64,000 bases of DNA. Source: Tepidamorphaceae bacterium. GTDB taxonomy: Bacteria; Pseudomonadota; Alphaproteobacteria; Rhizobiales; Tepidamorphaceae. Under the pieces are notes generated by a model, which was not told the origin of the DNA, searched no databases, and was given only the letters and a program-made list of their open reading frames with translations. Where the stretch lies: NCBI GenBank assembly GCA_028279445.1, contig JANQNT010000014.1:1-64000 (forward strand), given 5' to 3'. Of this stretch, positions 9,340-17,586 are shown piece by piece; within the stretch, counting starts at the first letter, position 1, and each line of letters starts with the position of its first letter. A program made the position numbers and the translations under genes.

Positions 9340-10350
9340 ATGATGGACCTGCTGATTGACTTCCTGACCCGGTTCGTCACCCAGTTCCAGTCTCCATCGC
9401 TCGCCTTCCTGCTCGGCGGCATGGCCATCGCTGCGCTGGGCAGCAAGCTGGAAATCCCCGACGCCATCTACAAGTTCGCCGTGTTCATGCTGCTAATGCG
9501 CATCGGCATGGACGGCGGCATGGAAATCCGTCAGGCCGATCTCGGCGACATGCTGCTGCCGGCGCTGTTCTCCGCCGTACTGGGCTGCGGCATCGTCGTC
9601 ATCGGTCGCTTCACGCTGGCGCTGCTGCCCGGTGTGCGCCCCGTGGACGGCATCGCCACCGCAGGGCTGTTCGGTGCCGTCAGCGCCTCGACGCTGGCCG
9701 CCGCCATGGTGCTGCTGGAGGAGGGCGACATCACCTACGAGGCCTGGGTGCCGGCGCTCTATCCGTTCATGGACATCCCGGCGCTGGTGCTGGCCATCGT
9801 GCTCGCCGACCTCTACCTGAAAAAGCAGAAGGAGGGCGACGGCGCGAAGGTGGCAATCTGGCCGATCGTGCGCGACAGCCTGCGCGGCTCGGCCCTGTCC
9901 GCGTTGCTGCTGGGCCTGGCGCTCGGTCTGTTCACGCGCCCCGACAAGGTGTTCGAGGGCTTCTACGATCCCCTGTTCCGCGGATTGTTGTCGGTGCTGA
10001 TGCTGATCATGGGCATGGAGGCCTATGCCCGCCTCAACGAATTGCGCAAGGTGGCGCACTGGTACGTGGTCTATGGGGTTGCGGCGCCGCTGGCGCACGG
10101 GCTGATCGCGTTCGGCCTTGGCTACATCGCTCATGTGACGACCGGGTTCAGCCCCGGCGGGGTCGTCCTGCTGGCGGTGCTGGCCGGCTCAAGCTCCGAT
10201 ATTTCCGGCCCGCCGACCCTGCGCGCCGCGATCCCCACGGCCAATCCGTCATCCTATATCGGTTCGTCCACCAGTATCGGCACGCCGGTGGCGATCGCCA
10301 TCGGCATCCCGCTCTACATCGCGCTCGCCCAGGCGGTGTTCGGTGTTTGA
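9340..10350 (+). CDS. sbtA: SbtA-type sodium-dependent bicarbonate transporter
   Basis: A 336-residue integral membrane protein of the SbtA family (sodium-dependent bicarbonate permease). It has about ten hydrophobic helices arranged as two halves, a charged central cytoplasmic loop (KKQKEGDG, about residues 163-170), and a conserved glycine/serine-rich C-terminal half (LAGSSSDISGPP, SSTSIGTPVAIAIG). A GGGAAAGG-type ribosome site (9329-9336) precedes ATG 9340; a second ATG follows immediately. SbtA is best known from cyanobacterial carbon concentration. In non-photosynthetic proteobacteria it is presumed to supply bicarbonate or a related anion. The cognate regulator SbtB is encoded on the opposite strand just beyond the stop, separated by a repeat element. 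The 116-bp gap from the diflavin reductase gene leaves co-transcription uncertain. Confidence 0.88.
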   Translation: MMDLLIDFLTRFVTQFQSPSLAFLLGGMAIAALGSKLEIPDAIYKFAVFMLLMRIGMDGGMEIRQADLGDMLLPALFSAVLGCGIVVIGRFTLALLPGVRPVDGIATAGLFGAVSASTLAAAMVLLEEGDITYEAWVPALYPFMDIPALVLAIVLADLYLKKQKEGDGAKVAIWPIVRDSLRGSALSALLLGLALGLFTRPDKVFEGFYDPLFRGLLSVLMLIMGMEAYARLNELRKVAHWYVVYGVAAPLAHGLIAFGLGYIAHVTTGFSPGGVVLLAVLAGSSSDISGPPTLRAAIPTANPSSYIGSSTSIGTPVAIAIGIPLYIALAQAVFGV

Positions 10351-10356
10351 GGCGTG

Positions 10357-10590
10357 TTTTTGCTGGCCATTCGCCTTGTCCGAAAACCGGTTCCCACTTT
10401 TCGGGGCTCACGGCATCATCCTGCTCGGACTGAATTTGAAGCACCTAGGCGCACGACTGGACGCCCGTTGCTTCTCCGTCGACCTTTCGGATGCAAGCCG
10501 TCCGGCGAAGCCGGCAAGCGCGACTGCGCGTCGCCCGATAGGGCGCCCTCGCGGAGGTGGTGCGCGGAGCGAACTCGCCGTGAGCGAGAT
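10357..10590 (+). repeat. Dispersed mosaic intergenic repeat, copy A
   Basis: This fills the gap between the converging sbtA and sbtB genes almost exactly. Three modules are visible. The core (10357-10445) contains the palindrome-like CCGAAAACCGGTTCCCACTT and continues to TTTTCGG, GGCATCATCCTGCTCGGA and GCACC. A short module follows at 10501-10524 (TCCGGCGAAGCCGG, then CAAGCGCGAC). A tail at 10549-10588 runs from CTCGCGGAGG to GAACTCGCCGTGAGCG. The core and short module reappear, inverted and roughly 90 percent identical by eye, at 50487-50636. No coding capacity. Confidence 0.85.
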
Positions 10591-10593
10591 AGA

Positions 10594-10914
10594 TCAGAAC
10601 TTATGCGGGCGCAGGATTTCGACCTCTTCCAGGTAGGTGACCCCGGAATAGTTGTCGAAATAGGTCTCGGCGACCGTGTCGGCGATCGCCTCGGCCATCT
10701 CCTTGCTCGCGGTGATCACCTCGATCTTGACGTTGGTGAAGGCATCGACGACGGAGGCCCGCCCCGTTGTCGACCGCATGCCCCGGCTGCCCTTGCCGCC
10801 GGCGGTGACCATGGTGTAGCCGCTGGCGCCCGCCTCCTCGATGATCCTGGCAACGCCCTCGAAGATCAGCTTCTCTGTGATGATGACGACCTTGGTCGCC
10901 TTATAGTGCCTCAT
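10594..10914 (-). CDS. sbtB: SbtB, PII-like regulator of SbtA
   Basis: A 106-residue PII-superfamily protein of the SbtB type. It has the ferredoxin-like beta-alpha-beta pattern and the characteristic T-loop start GGKGSRGMRST (about residues 39-49), followed by NVKIEVIT, both typical of SbtB rather than GlnB/GlnK. The protein ends ILRPHKF and lacks the C-terminal cysteine-bearing R-loop seen in some cyanobacterial SbtB proteins. SbtB trimers bind adenine nucleotides and cap SbtA from the cytoplasm. The gene converges on sbtA and lies 55 bp downstream of a PP-loop ATPase gene on the same strand, so it may be read with that pair. Confidence 0.85.
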   Translation of the reverse strand: MRHYKATKVVIITEKLIFEGVARIIEEAGASGYTMVTAGGKGSRGMRSTTGRASVVDAFTNVKIEVITASKEMAEAIADTVAETYFDNYSGVTYLEEVEILRPHKF

Positions 10915-10969
10915 GGCGCGTGCCTCGCTAGCAACTCCTCATTGGTCGTAGGGTCGCGACCGTGACCGG

Positions 10970-11656
10970 TCAAGCAGCCGGTGGCGGCGGCGCGTCGCGC
11001 AGCAGGAAATCGGTATAGACGAATCCGTCGCGTTCCACCGTTTCGCCCGTCTCCATATCCAGCGGATTTGCGAAGTCCGGCATGTCGCAGACCAGCGTGT
11101 GGAATTCGCCGCGTTCGCCGCACGGATCGACATCCTCGGGCAGCGTGGCCAGGAAGTCGGCGTCGAAGGCCGCACCGCAAAGTTCCCTCGGCACGCGCTT
11201 GGGATCGAGCGCGGCCACATATGCGCGCAGGCCCGACGCAATCATCTCCCCGGCGAGCTTGCCGGTATCCTCTCCCCACAATGGAAAGTGCCCGCGCAGC
11301 TCAAGCGGACCGAGCAGGTTTTCGCGATAGGCCCGCACGTCCTCAAGGAACAGGTCGCCGAAGACGTGGTCCACGATGCCGTCGCCGTGCAGCCGTTCAA
11401 GCGCTGCGCCGATGCGCGCTTCATAGATGTCGTTGGCGCAGGGAAACGGCAGCGCCACCTCGACCAGCGGCAGGCCGAGCGCTGCCGCCTGAGCCCGCAG
11501 AATGCTACGGCGCACGCCGTGGATCGCGACCCGCTCATGCACCTCGTTGACCGTGCACACCAGCGTCCGGACATCGAATTGCTTCTGCGCGATCACCCGA
11601 TGCAGGGTGAAGGCGCTGTCCTTGCCGGAACTCCAGTGCAGTGCCGCGGGCGTCAT
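10970..11656 (-). CDS. PP-loop ATPase, Dph6-like/adenine nucleotide hydrolase
   Basis: A 228-residue member of the Dph6/PP-loop ATPase family (often named diphthine-ammonia ligase-like or adenine nucleotide alpha hydrolase). The N-terminal HWSSGKDSAF is the SGGxDS-type pyrophosphate loop. Conserved VHERVAIHGVR and FGDLFLEDVRAYRE follow, then CGERGEFHTLVCD, all typical of the family. Bacteria lack diphthamide, so the natural substrate is unknown. The start at 11656 overlaps the stop of the upstream binding-protein gene by four bases (ATGA), implying translational coupling. sbtB follows 55 bp downstream. Confidence 0.82.
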   Translation of the reverse strand: MTPAALHWSSGKDSAFTLHRVIAQKQFDVRTLVCTVNEVHERVAIHGVRRSILRAQAAALGLPLVEVALPFPCANDIYEARIGAALERLHGDGIVDHVFGDLFLEDVRAYRENLLGPLELRGHFPLWGEDTGKLAGEMIASGLRAYVAALDPKRVPRELCGAAFDADFLATLPEDVDPCGERGEFHTLVCDMPDFANPLDMETGETVERDGFVYTDFLLRDAPPPPAA

Positions 11657-12447
11657 GCCAGCGCTTCGACGATTGCGTCCAGTCCGTCGGTCAGCGCCGC
11701 CGGGCCCGGCTGCAGGATCAGCGGCGACTTGATCTCGAAGACCGCGCTGCGCCGGACGGCGGGCACGCTGTCCCATCCCGGTCGCGCCATGATCTTCTCG
11801 GGCCGCACCTTCTTGCCGCACCAGGAGGCGATGATGACATCCGGTTCGGCGGCGATCACCTGATCGGGCGTAACGATGCGTTCGCGCGCCGACTGGCACA
11901 TGGCCAACCGACCGAAGACATCGTCCCCGCCGGCGACACCGATCAGTTCCGAGACCCAGCCGATACCGCTGATCATCGGTTCGTCCCACTCCTCGAAATA
12001 GACCCGCGGGCGCGGCTTGCCGTTCGCCGATGCGCGCAGTCGTTCAAGCCGCGCCTCGTAGCCGCGGGCCAGGGCGTCGGCCTTATCGGCAATGCCGACC
12101 AGCGCGCCGAGCGTGCGGATCATCGCGAGGATGCCGGCGACATCGCGCTGGTTGAAGCCGAACACGGCAACGCCCTCGCGCAGCAGTTCGGCGGCGATAT
12201 CGGCCTGCAGATCCGAGAACGTCAGCACCAGGTCCGGTTCAAGCGCCATGATCTTGGGGATGTCGGCGGAGGTGAAGGCGGCAACCCGCGGCTTTTGCTT
12301 GCGCACGCCCGGCGGACGCACGCAGTAGCCCGACACGCCGACGATGCGCTTATCCTCGCCGAGGAGATAGAGCGTCTCCACGGTCTCCTCGGTCAGGCAG
12401 ACGATGCGTTCGGGCGGGAAGCGGCGCATGGCGCGATGATGGTGCAT
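11653..12447 (-). CDS. Cobalamin-binding-type (BtuF/TroA fold) protein, no signal peptide
   Basis: A 264-residue protein (258 if started at the ATG at 12429) with the fold of periplasmic cobalamin or iron-chelate binding proteins. Visible motifs are RIVCLTEETVETLYLLGE, IVGVSGYCVRPP, KIMALEPDLVLTFSDLQ and EPDVIIASWCGKK. Unlike BtuF it starts directly with the mature domain and has no signal peptide, so it should be cytoplasmic. It overlaps the PP-loop ATPase gene by four bases. No ABC permease or ATPase genes lie nearby, so it is probably not a transport component. Its ligand is unknown. I saw no strong ribosome site for either start. Confidence 0.78.
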   Translation of the reverse strand: MHHHRAMRRFPPERIVCLTEETVETLYLLGEDKRIVGVSGYCVRPPGVRKQKPRVAAFTSADIPKIMALEPDLVLTFSDLQADIAAELLREGVAVFGFNQRDVAGILAMIRTLGALVGIADKADALARGYEARLERLRASANGKPRPRVYFEEWDEPMISGIGWVSELIGVAGGDDVFGRLAMCQSARERIVTPDQVIAAEPDVIIASWCGKKVRPEKIMARPGWDSVPAVRRSAVFEIKSPLILQPGPAALTDGLDAIVEALA

Positions 12448-12672
12448 GTGCGCTGGTCTGCATAGAGGCGTTCAGCGGCCATCCGGCTCATTTTGTTGCC
12501 GATTCTGCATCTTCGCCGACACAAGCGGTCGCGGTTCCGCAATCTTCGCAAGATAATGTGCACGCTTTCGCGCGACAATTGACTCACACACAAAGACCGG
12601 CGTGCGCCGCAGTCCTCTTGTTGCGTATCGGAGCGTCCGCGCAGCGGCCGGGAAACCGGAAGGAACGGCCCG

Positions 12673-13740
12673 ATGACTGCGACGATCCGCGACGCCGGGG
12701 TTTTCGATCACCCGGATTTTGACGGCCACGAGACGGTCAGTTTCGCCACGGATGCGGCGAGCGGCCTGCGGGCCATCGTCTGCGTCCATGACACGACGCT
12801 GGGCCCGGCGCTGGGCGGCTGCCGCCGCTGGACCTATGCGCGCAATGCCGACGCGCTGAGCGATGTGTTGCGCCTGTCTGCCGGCATGACGCTGAAGAAC
12901 GCGGCCGCCGGTCTCGACTTCGGCGGCGGCAAGGCGGTGATCCTCTCCGACGGCAAGCCTGCGAACGCACAGATTTGGCGCGCCTTCGGCCGCGCTGTGG
13001 AGCTCCTCGGCGGCAGCTACATCACCGCGGAAGACGTCGGCACCGGGCAGGACGCCGTCGACCGCATCGCCGAGACCACCGCGCACGTGCGCGGTACCTC
13101 CGGCGATGGTCTTGGCGATCCCTCTCCGTTCACCGCGCAAGGGGTCTTTGCCGGCATCCGTGCTGCCGCGCGGCATCGGCTGGGCGCCGAGACGCTCGAT
13201 GGCCTGACCGTGGCGGTTCAGGGTATCGGCAATGTCGGTGCGGCCGCCGCCCGGCTGGCGCGCGCCGACGGTGCAAGGCTCATCATCGCCGATATCCGCG
13301 ACGATGCGGTGCGCGCGCTCAGCGACGAGATCGATGCGGCCATCGCCCCGGTGGCGACGGTGCATACCGTGGCGGCGGATATCTTCGTGCCGTGCGCGCT
13401 GGGCGGCGCGCTCAATGCCCAGACGATCCCCGAACTCAGGGCCAGCGTCGTGGCCGGCGCCGCCAACAATCAGCTCTCCGACGACGAGGACGGGATGCGC
13501 CTTGCACGGCGCGGCATCCTCTATGCACCCGACTTCGTCATCAATGCCGGCGGGGTCATCTCGATCGCCCTTGCTGAACGGTTCCGGACGTCGGACGCCA
13601 TGCGCGGGCGGGTCAACGAACTCGGTCACGTCCTGGGCGCGATTTTCGACGAGGCCGAGGCAAGCGGAAGCCTGCCGGTCGATGTCGCCATTGCGCGCGC
13701 CAGGGCACGGCTTGAAGCGGGCGCGAAGTCGGCCGCCTGA
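12673..13740 (+). CDS. Leu/Phe/Val (Glu-type) amino acid dehydrogenase
   Basis: A 355-residue NAD-dependent branched-chain/aromatic amino acid dehydrogenase that converts the amino acid to its 2-oxoacid and ammonia. The catalytic N-terminal domain has LGPALGGCRR, SAGMTLKNAAAG and FGGGKAVIL, containing the two active lysines. The Rossmann nucleotide site is VQGIGNVGAAAA, followed by PCALGGALN and GAANNQL. AGGAAC precedes ATG 12673. Leucine is the most common substrate of the family. The neighbouring homogentisate genes suggest phenylalanine or tyrosine as an alternative. The 12448-12672 interval upstream is the divergent promoter region shared with the minus-strand binding-protein gene. Confidence 0.85.
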   Translation: MTATIRDAGVFDHPDFDGHETVSFATDAASGLRAIVCVHDTTLGPALGGCRRWTYARNADALSDVLRLSAGMTLKNAAAGLDFGGGKAVILSDGKPANAQIWRAFGRAVELLGGSYITAEDVGTGQDAVDRIAETTAHVRGTSGDGLGDPSPFTAQGVFAGIRAAARHRLGAETLDGLTVAVQGIGNVGAAAARLARADGARLIIADIRDDAVRALSDEIDAAIAPVATVHTVAADIFVPCALGGALNAQTIPELRASVVAGAANNQLSDDEDGMRLARRGILYAPDFVINAGGVISIALAERFRTSDAMRGRVNELGHVLGAIFDEAEASGSLPVDVAIARARARLEAGAKSAA

Positions 13741-13799
13741 CTTGTCGATGCGGCCTCAAGGGCCGGGCATCGCTTGATTCCCGACTCGCCTCCCGTATT

Positions 13800-13829
13800 G
13801 TTGCATCTGTAACCAATTACAATGGCAAC
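13800..13829. promoter_or_regulatory. 30-bp palindromic operator upstream of hmgA
   Basis: A two-tier palindrome of the form GTTGC-N3-TGTAA-N4-TTACA-N3-GCAAC. Both arm pairs match perfectly and the centre lies 52 bp before the hmgA ATG. This symmetry is typical of operators for dimeric repressors such as MarR- or GntR-type proteins. No such regulator gene is adjacent, so the protein would act in trans. Confidence 0.65.
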
Positions 13830-13866
13830 GCTGCGGACCGACCGTGCCGCAGGCGGGAGGTGACCA

Positions 13867-15267
13867 ATGAACAAGCCGGTTACCGGTGCAGCGGCGATTG
13901 CCCGTTCCGTCACCGAACAGATGACCGGGCAGGGTTACGTCCAGGCGCCGGTCGCTCCCGCCCTCTACATGCCGGGCTTCGGCAACGACTTCGAGACGGA
14001 AGCCCTGCCCGGCGCCCTGCCGCAAGGCCAGAACTCGCCGCAGAAATGCGCCTACGGGCTCTATGCCGAACAGCTCTCCGGCTCGCCCTTCACCGCGCCG
14101 CGCGGCACCAACGAGCGCTCCTGGCTCTACCGCATCCGTCCCGGCGTGCGCCACAACGGGCGCTTCTCGGCCGAGGACCTGCCGCGCTGGAAGACCGCGC
14201 CGCATGTGGTGCCGCACGGGCTGGCGCTCGGCCAGTTGCGTTGGTCGCCCGTGCCGCTGCCGCAGACCCCGACCGGTTTCCTGCATGGCGTGCACACGAT
14301 GACGACCGCCGGCGACGTGATGACGCAAACCGGTATGGCGACGCACATCTACGCTTTCAACGCCGACATGGTCGACGACTATGTCTTCAACGCCGACGGC
14401 GAACTGATGCTGGTGCCGGAACGCGGCGCGATCCGCGTCTTCACCGAGATGGGCATCCTCGATCTGGAGCCATCGGAAATCTGCATCATCCCGCGCGGCA
14501 TGATGTTCAAGGTTCTGCGCGGCGAGGGGGTGGATGCCGCGCGTGGCTATGTCTGCGAGAACTACGGCGCGAAGTTCACGCTGCCGCACCGCGGTCCCAT
14601 CGGCGCCAACTGCCTGGCCAATCCGCGCGACTTCAAGACACCCGTCGCAGCCTTCGAGGACAAGGAGCAGCCCTGCCGGCTGCATGTGAAATGGTGCGGC
14701 GCGTTCCATGTCACCGAGATCGGCCAGTCGCCGCTCGATGTCGTCGCCTGGCACGGCAACTACGTGCCCTACAAGTACGACCTGAGGACCTTCTCGCCGG
14801 TCGGCGCGATTGCGTTCGACCATCCCGACCCGTCGATCTTCACCGTGCTGACGGCGCCCACCGAGGAACAGGGCACGGCGAATGTCGATTTCGTCATCTT
14901 CCCGCCGCGCTGGATGGTCGCCGAACACACCTTCCGCCCACCCTGGTATCATCGCAACATCATGAGCGAGTTCATGGGGCTGATCTGCGGCCGGTACGAC
15001 GCCAAGGAGGAGGGCTTCGTGCCCGGCGGCATGAGCCTGCACAACATGATGCTGCCGCACGGGCCGGACCTGATGGCCTTCGACAAGGGCAGCAACGCAC
15101 CCCTTGACCCGGTCAGGCTCGACAACACCATGGCCTTCATGTTCGAGACGCGCTTTCCCCAGCAACTGACCGAATTCGCCGCGACGCTTGAGACCTTGCA
15201 GGACGATTATCTCGACTGCTGGGAGGGACTGGAGCGCAAGTTCGACGGCACACCGGGGGTGAAGTGA
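13867..15267 (+). CDS. hmgA: Homogentisate 1,2-dioxygenase
   Basis: A 466-residue non-heme iron dioxygenase that opens the homogentisate ring to maleylacetoacetate in tyrosine/phenylalanine degradation. Family hallmarks are [19 protein letters not shown] near the N-terminus, [24 protein letters not shown] and the cupin core with iron ligands in the C-terminal third ([25 protein letters not shown]). A strong GGGAGGTGA ribosome site precedes ATG 13867. The fumarylacetoacetase-type gene begins 8 bp after its stop. A palindromic operator sits in the leader. Genes for 4-hydroxyphenylpyruvate dioxygenase and maleylacetoacetate isomerase are not in the window. Confidence 0.96.
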   Translation: MNKPVTGAAAIARSVTEQMTGQGYVQAPVAPALYMPGFGNDFETEALPGALPQGQNSPQKCAYGLYAEQLSGSPFTAPRGTNERSWLYRIRPGVRHNGRFSAEDLPRWKTAPHVVPHGLALGQLRWSPVPLPQTPTGFLHGVHTMTTAGDVMTQTGMATHIYAFNADMVDDYVFNADGELMLVPERGAIRVFTEMGILDLEPSEICIIPRGMMFKVLRGEGVDAARGYVCENYGAKFTLPHRGPIGANCLANPRDFKTPVAAFEDKEQPCRLHVKWCGAFHVTEIGQSPLDVVAWHGNYVPYKYDLRTFSPVGAIAFDHPDPSIFTVLTAPTEEQGTANVDFVIFPPRWMVAEHTFRPPWYHRNIMSEFMGLICGRYDAKEEGFVPGGMSLHNMMLPHGPDLMAFDKGSNAPLDPVRLDNTMAFMFETRFPQQLTEFAATLETLQDDYLDCWEGLERKFDGTPGVK

Positions 15268-15275
15268 CCGCTGCC

Positions 15276-16304
15276 ATGAAGCTCGCCAGCCTCGACAACG
15301 GCTCCCGCGACGGACATCTCGTCGTCGTCAGTGGCGATCTTGCCTGGTGCGCCGATGCCGGCCACATCGCGCCGACCCTGCAGGCCGCGCTCGACGAGTG
15401 GGAGACGCTGGCGCCGAAGCTGGAGCAACTCTCCGACGATCTGGAGCGCGGCGCGTTGGCAAACGAGCGCTTCCGCGAGCGCAACTGTCTGTCGCCCCTG
15501 CCGCGCGCCTACCAATGGGCCGACGGCTCGGCCTACCTCAATCACGTGGAACTGGTGCGCAAGGCGCGCGGCGCGGAACTGCCGCCGGGCATCCGCACCG
15601 ATCCGCTGATCTATCAGGGTGGCTCCGACACGTTTCTCGCTCCCCGCGCGCCGATCCCCATGGGCGACGAGGCGTGGGGTGTCGACATGGAGGGCGAGGT
15701 CGCGGTCGTCACCGGCGACGTGCCGATGGGCGCGTCGCTCGAGCAGGCGGCGGATGCGATCCGCCTGGTGATGCTGATCAACGATGTTTCCCTGCGCGCA
15801 CTGATGCCGGGCGAACTCGCCAAGGGGTTCGGCTTCTTCCAGTCGAAGCCCTCATCGGCGTTCTCGCCTGTCGCGGTGATGCCGGACGCGCTGGGCGATG
15901 CCTGGGACGGCAACAGGCTGCACGGGACGCTCGCTGTCGATCTCAACAGCATGCCCTTCGGCCGTGCGGATACCGGCGTCGACATGGCTTTCGGCTTCCC
16001 CGAGCTGATCGCCCATGCGGCGAGGACGCGCGCGCTCGGCGCCGGCACCATCATCGGGTCGGGCACGGTCTCCAACAGGGGTGACGACGGCGGTCCGGGC
16101 CGGCCGGTGGCCGAAGGCGGCAGGGGCTATTCCTGCATCGCCGAATTGCGCATGATCGAGACGATTCAGAATGGCAAACCGCAGACCGGGTTCCTGAGCG
16201 CCGGAGACACGGTGCGTATCGAGATGCTCGGCCCCGACGGCAAGTCGATCTTCGGCGCCATCGAGCAGGTGGTGGAGCAGGCGCCGACCGCTGAGGGGTC
16301 CTGA
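15276..16304 (+). CDS. Fumarylacetoacetate hydrolase family protein
   Basis: A 342-residue FAH-family hydrolase, expected to cleave fumarylacetoacetate to fumarate and acetoacetate after hmgA. Typical N-terminal start MKLASLDNGSRDG; metal/active-site region GVDMEGEVAVV and LINDVSLRAL; then SKPSSAFSPVAV and GSGTVSNRG. It is shorter than the animal enzyme (about 420 residues) but matches the compact bacterial form found beside hmgA. The frame is also open from GTG 15264, which would overlap the hmgA stop by four bases. ATG 15276 gives the standard N-terminus and is preferred. Confidence 0.88.
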   Translation: MKLASLDNGSRDGHLVVVSGDLAWCADAGHIAPTLQAALDEWETLAPKLEQLSDDLERGALANERFRERNCLSPLPRAYQWADGSAYLNHVELVRKARGAELPPGIRTDPLIYQGGSDTFLAPRAPIPMGDEAWGVDMEGEVAVVTGDVPMGASLEQAADAIRLVMLINDVSLRALMPGELAKGFGFFQSKPSSAFSPVAVMPDALGDAWDGNRLHGTLAVDLNSMPFGRADTGVDMAFGFPELIAHAARTRALGAGTIIGSGTVSNRGDDGGPGRPVAEGGRGYSCIAELRMIETIQNGKPQTGFLSAGDTVRIEMLGPDGKSIFGAIEQVVEQAPTAEGS

Positions 16305-16322
16305 TCCCTGGGGAGTGAGCAA

Positions 16323-17273
16323 ATGACCAAGGCCTTCGCCTCGGCCGGCGACATGACCGAAAAGCAGATCTCGTTCACCGAGATCGGCCGGGACATCTGG
16401 GCCTTCACGGCGCAAGGCGATCCCAATTCCGGCGTCATCGTCGGCGACGACCGCGTCATGGTCATCGAGGCACAGGCGACGCCAAAGCTCGCCGCGAAGG
16501 TGATCGAGCGGGTGCGCGCGGTCACCGACAAGCCGATCACCCATCTGGTGCTGACCCATTATCACGCCGTGCGGGTGCTCGGCGCGTCGGCCTATGGTGC
16601 AAGCAGCGTCATCATGAGCGAGATGGCCCGCGCCATGGTCGCCGAACGCGGCGCGGAGGACTGGGCGAGCGAGTTCGACCGCTTCCCGCGTCTCTTCGAG
16701 GGGCACGAGAGCATCCCGGGTCTCACCTGGCCGACGCAGACCTTTACCGATCGCATGAGCGTTTATCTGGGCGGGCGCCGCATCGATCTGATGTTTCTGG
16801 GTCGCGCCCACACCGCCGGCGACATCGTGGTGTATGTGCCGGACGCCAATGTCATGTTCACCGGCGATATCGTTGAATATAAGTCGGCTTGCTACTGTGG
16901 TGACGGGCACTTCCACGACTGGCCGCGAACCCTGGATCGCATCCGTGCGTTCGGTCTCGATGCCATCGGGCCGGGGCGCGGCGATGCCCTGATCGGCGGC
17001 GAGATGGTTGAGGCATCGCTCGATCTTACGGCCGACTTCGTGCGGTCAACCTATACCCCGGTCGCGCGCGTCGCCCTCGGCGGCGGATCGCTGAAACAGG
17101 CGTTTGCCGCCTGCCGTGCAGAATGCGATCCGAAGTTCGCCGACTACGCCATCTACGAGCATTGCCTGCCCTTCAACGTGGCGCGGGCCTATGATGAAGC
17201 CCGCGACATCGACACACCGCGCATCTGGACCGCCGAGCGGGACAAGCAGATGTGGGCGCAATTGCAGGGGTGA
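16323..17273 (+). CDS. MBL-fold hydrolase with altered metal motif
   Basis: A 316-residue metallo-beta-lactamase-fold protein in the homogentisate cluster. The fold is visible from NSGVIVGDDRVMVIEAQ, LVLTHYHAVRVLGAS, GRAHTAGDIVVYVPD and FTGDIVE. The usual HxHxDH metal motif reads HYHAVR: the first two histidines are kept, but Asp and the third His are replaced by Val and Arg. The later His and Asp ligands remain, so a one-metal or remodelled site is likely. It starts 18 bp after the hydrolase gene, with GGGGAGTGAG before ATG 16323. It might hydrolyse a thioester or lactone by-product of aromatic breakdown; the substrate is unknown. Confidence 0.8.
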   Translation: MTKAFASAGDMTEKQISFTEIGRDIWAFTAQGDPNSGVIVGDDRVMVIEAQATPKLAAKVIERVRAVTDKPITHLVLTHYHAVRVLGASAYGASSVIMSEMARAMVAERGAEDWASEFDRFPRLFEGHESIPGLTWPTQTFTDRMSVYLGGRRIDLMFLGRAHTAGDIVVYVPDANVMFTGDIVEYKSACYCGDGHFHDWPRTLDRIRAFGLDAIGPGRGDALIGGEMVEASLDLTADFVRSTYTPVARVALGGGSLKQAFAACRAECDPKFADYAIYEHCLPFNVARAYDEARDIDTPRIWTAERDKQMWAQLQG

Positions 17274-17277
17274 ACCG

Positions 17278-17577
17278 ATGGGCGGTGATGTCTTCGTTCT
17301 AGCGATGATGGTGATTTGCGCGGTCGCTGCGCTTGCCTGTCTCATCGTCGCGATCCGTGCCAGCTACGAGATCGAGAAGCGCAGCGGCGACGGCGCGTTC
17401 TGGAAAGCCTCGACCAGCCGGCCCAACATGCTGCGTGCCGCCTTTTCGACCGGCGATCACCAGGACCCGGAAACCCGCATACTTGTCACACGCCTGCGCA
17501 AGTATCTCATCTACGCGGCGATCTTCTTCGCGCTGATGGCTGTGACCGCGCTGATGAACGCCCCACCGGGGGACTGA
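17278..17577 (+). CDS. Small two-helix membrane protein
   Basis: A 99-residue protein with one hydrophobic helix at residues 5-25 and a second at about 76-92. A hydrophilic middle segment (EIEKRSGDGAFWKAS, RPNMLRAAF) lies between them. Start is ATG 17278, four bases after the MBL-fold gene stop, and the flavin monooxygenase gene follows 9 bp after its own stop. The tight spacing on both sides places it in the same operon. I do not recognise a family. It could anchor or serve the neighbouring enzymes at the membrane, but nothing in the sequence proves this. Confidence 0.75.
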   Translation: MGGDVFVLAMMVICAVAALACLIVAIRASYEIEKRSGDGAFWKASTSRPNMLRAAFSTGDHQDPETRILVTRLRKYLIYAAIFFALMAVTALMNAPPGD

Positions 17578-17586
17578 TCCACGACG

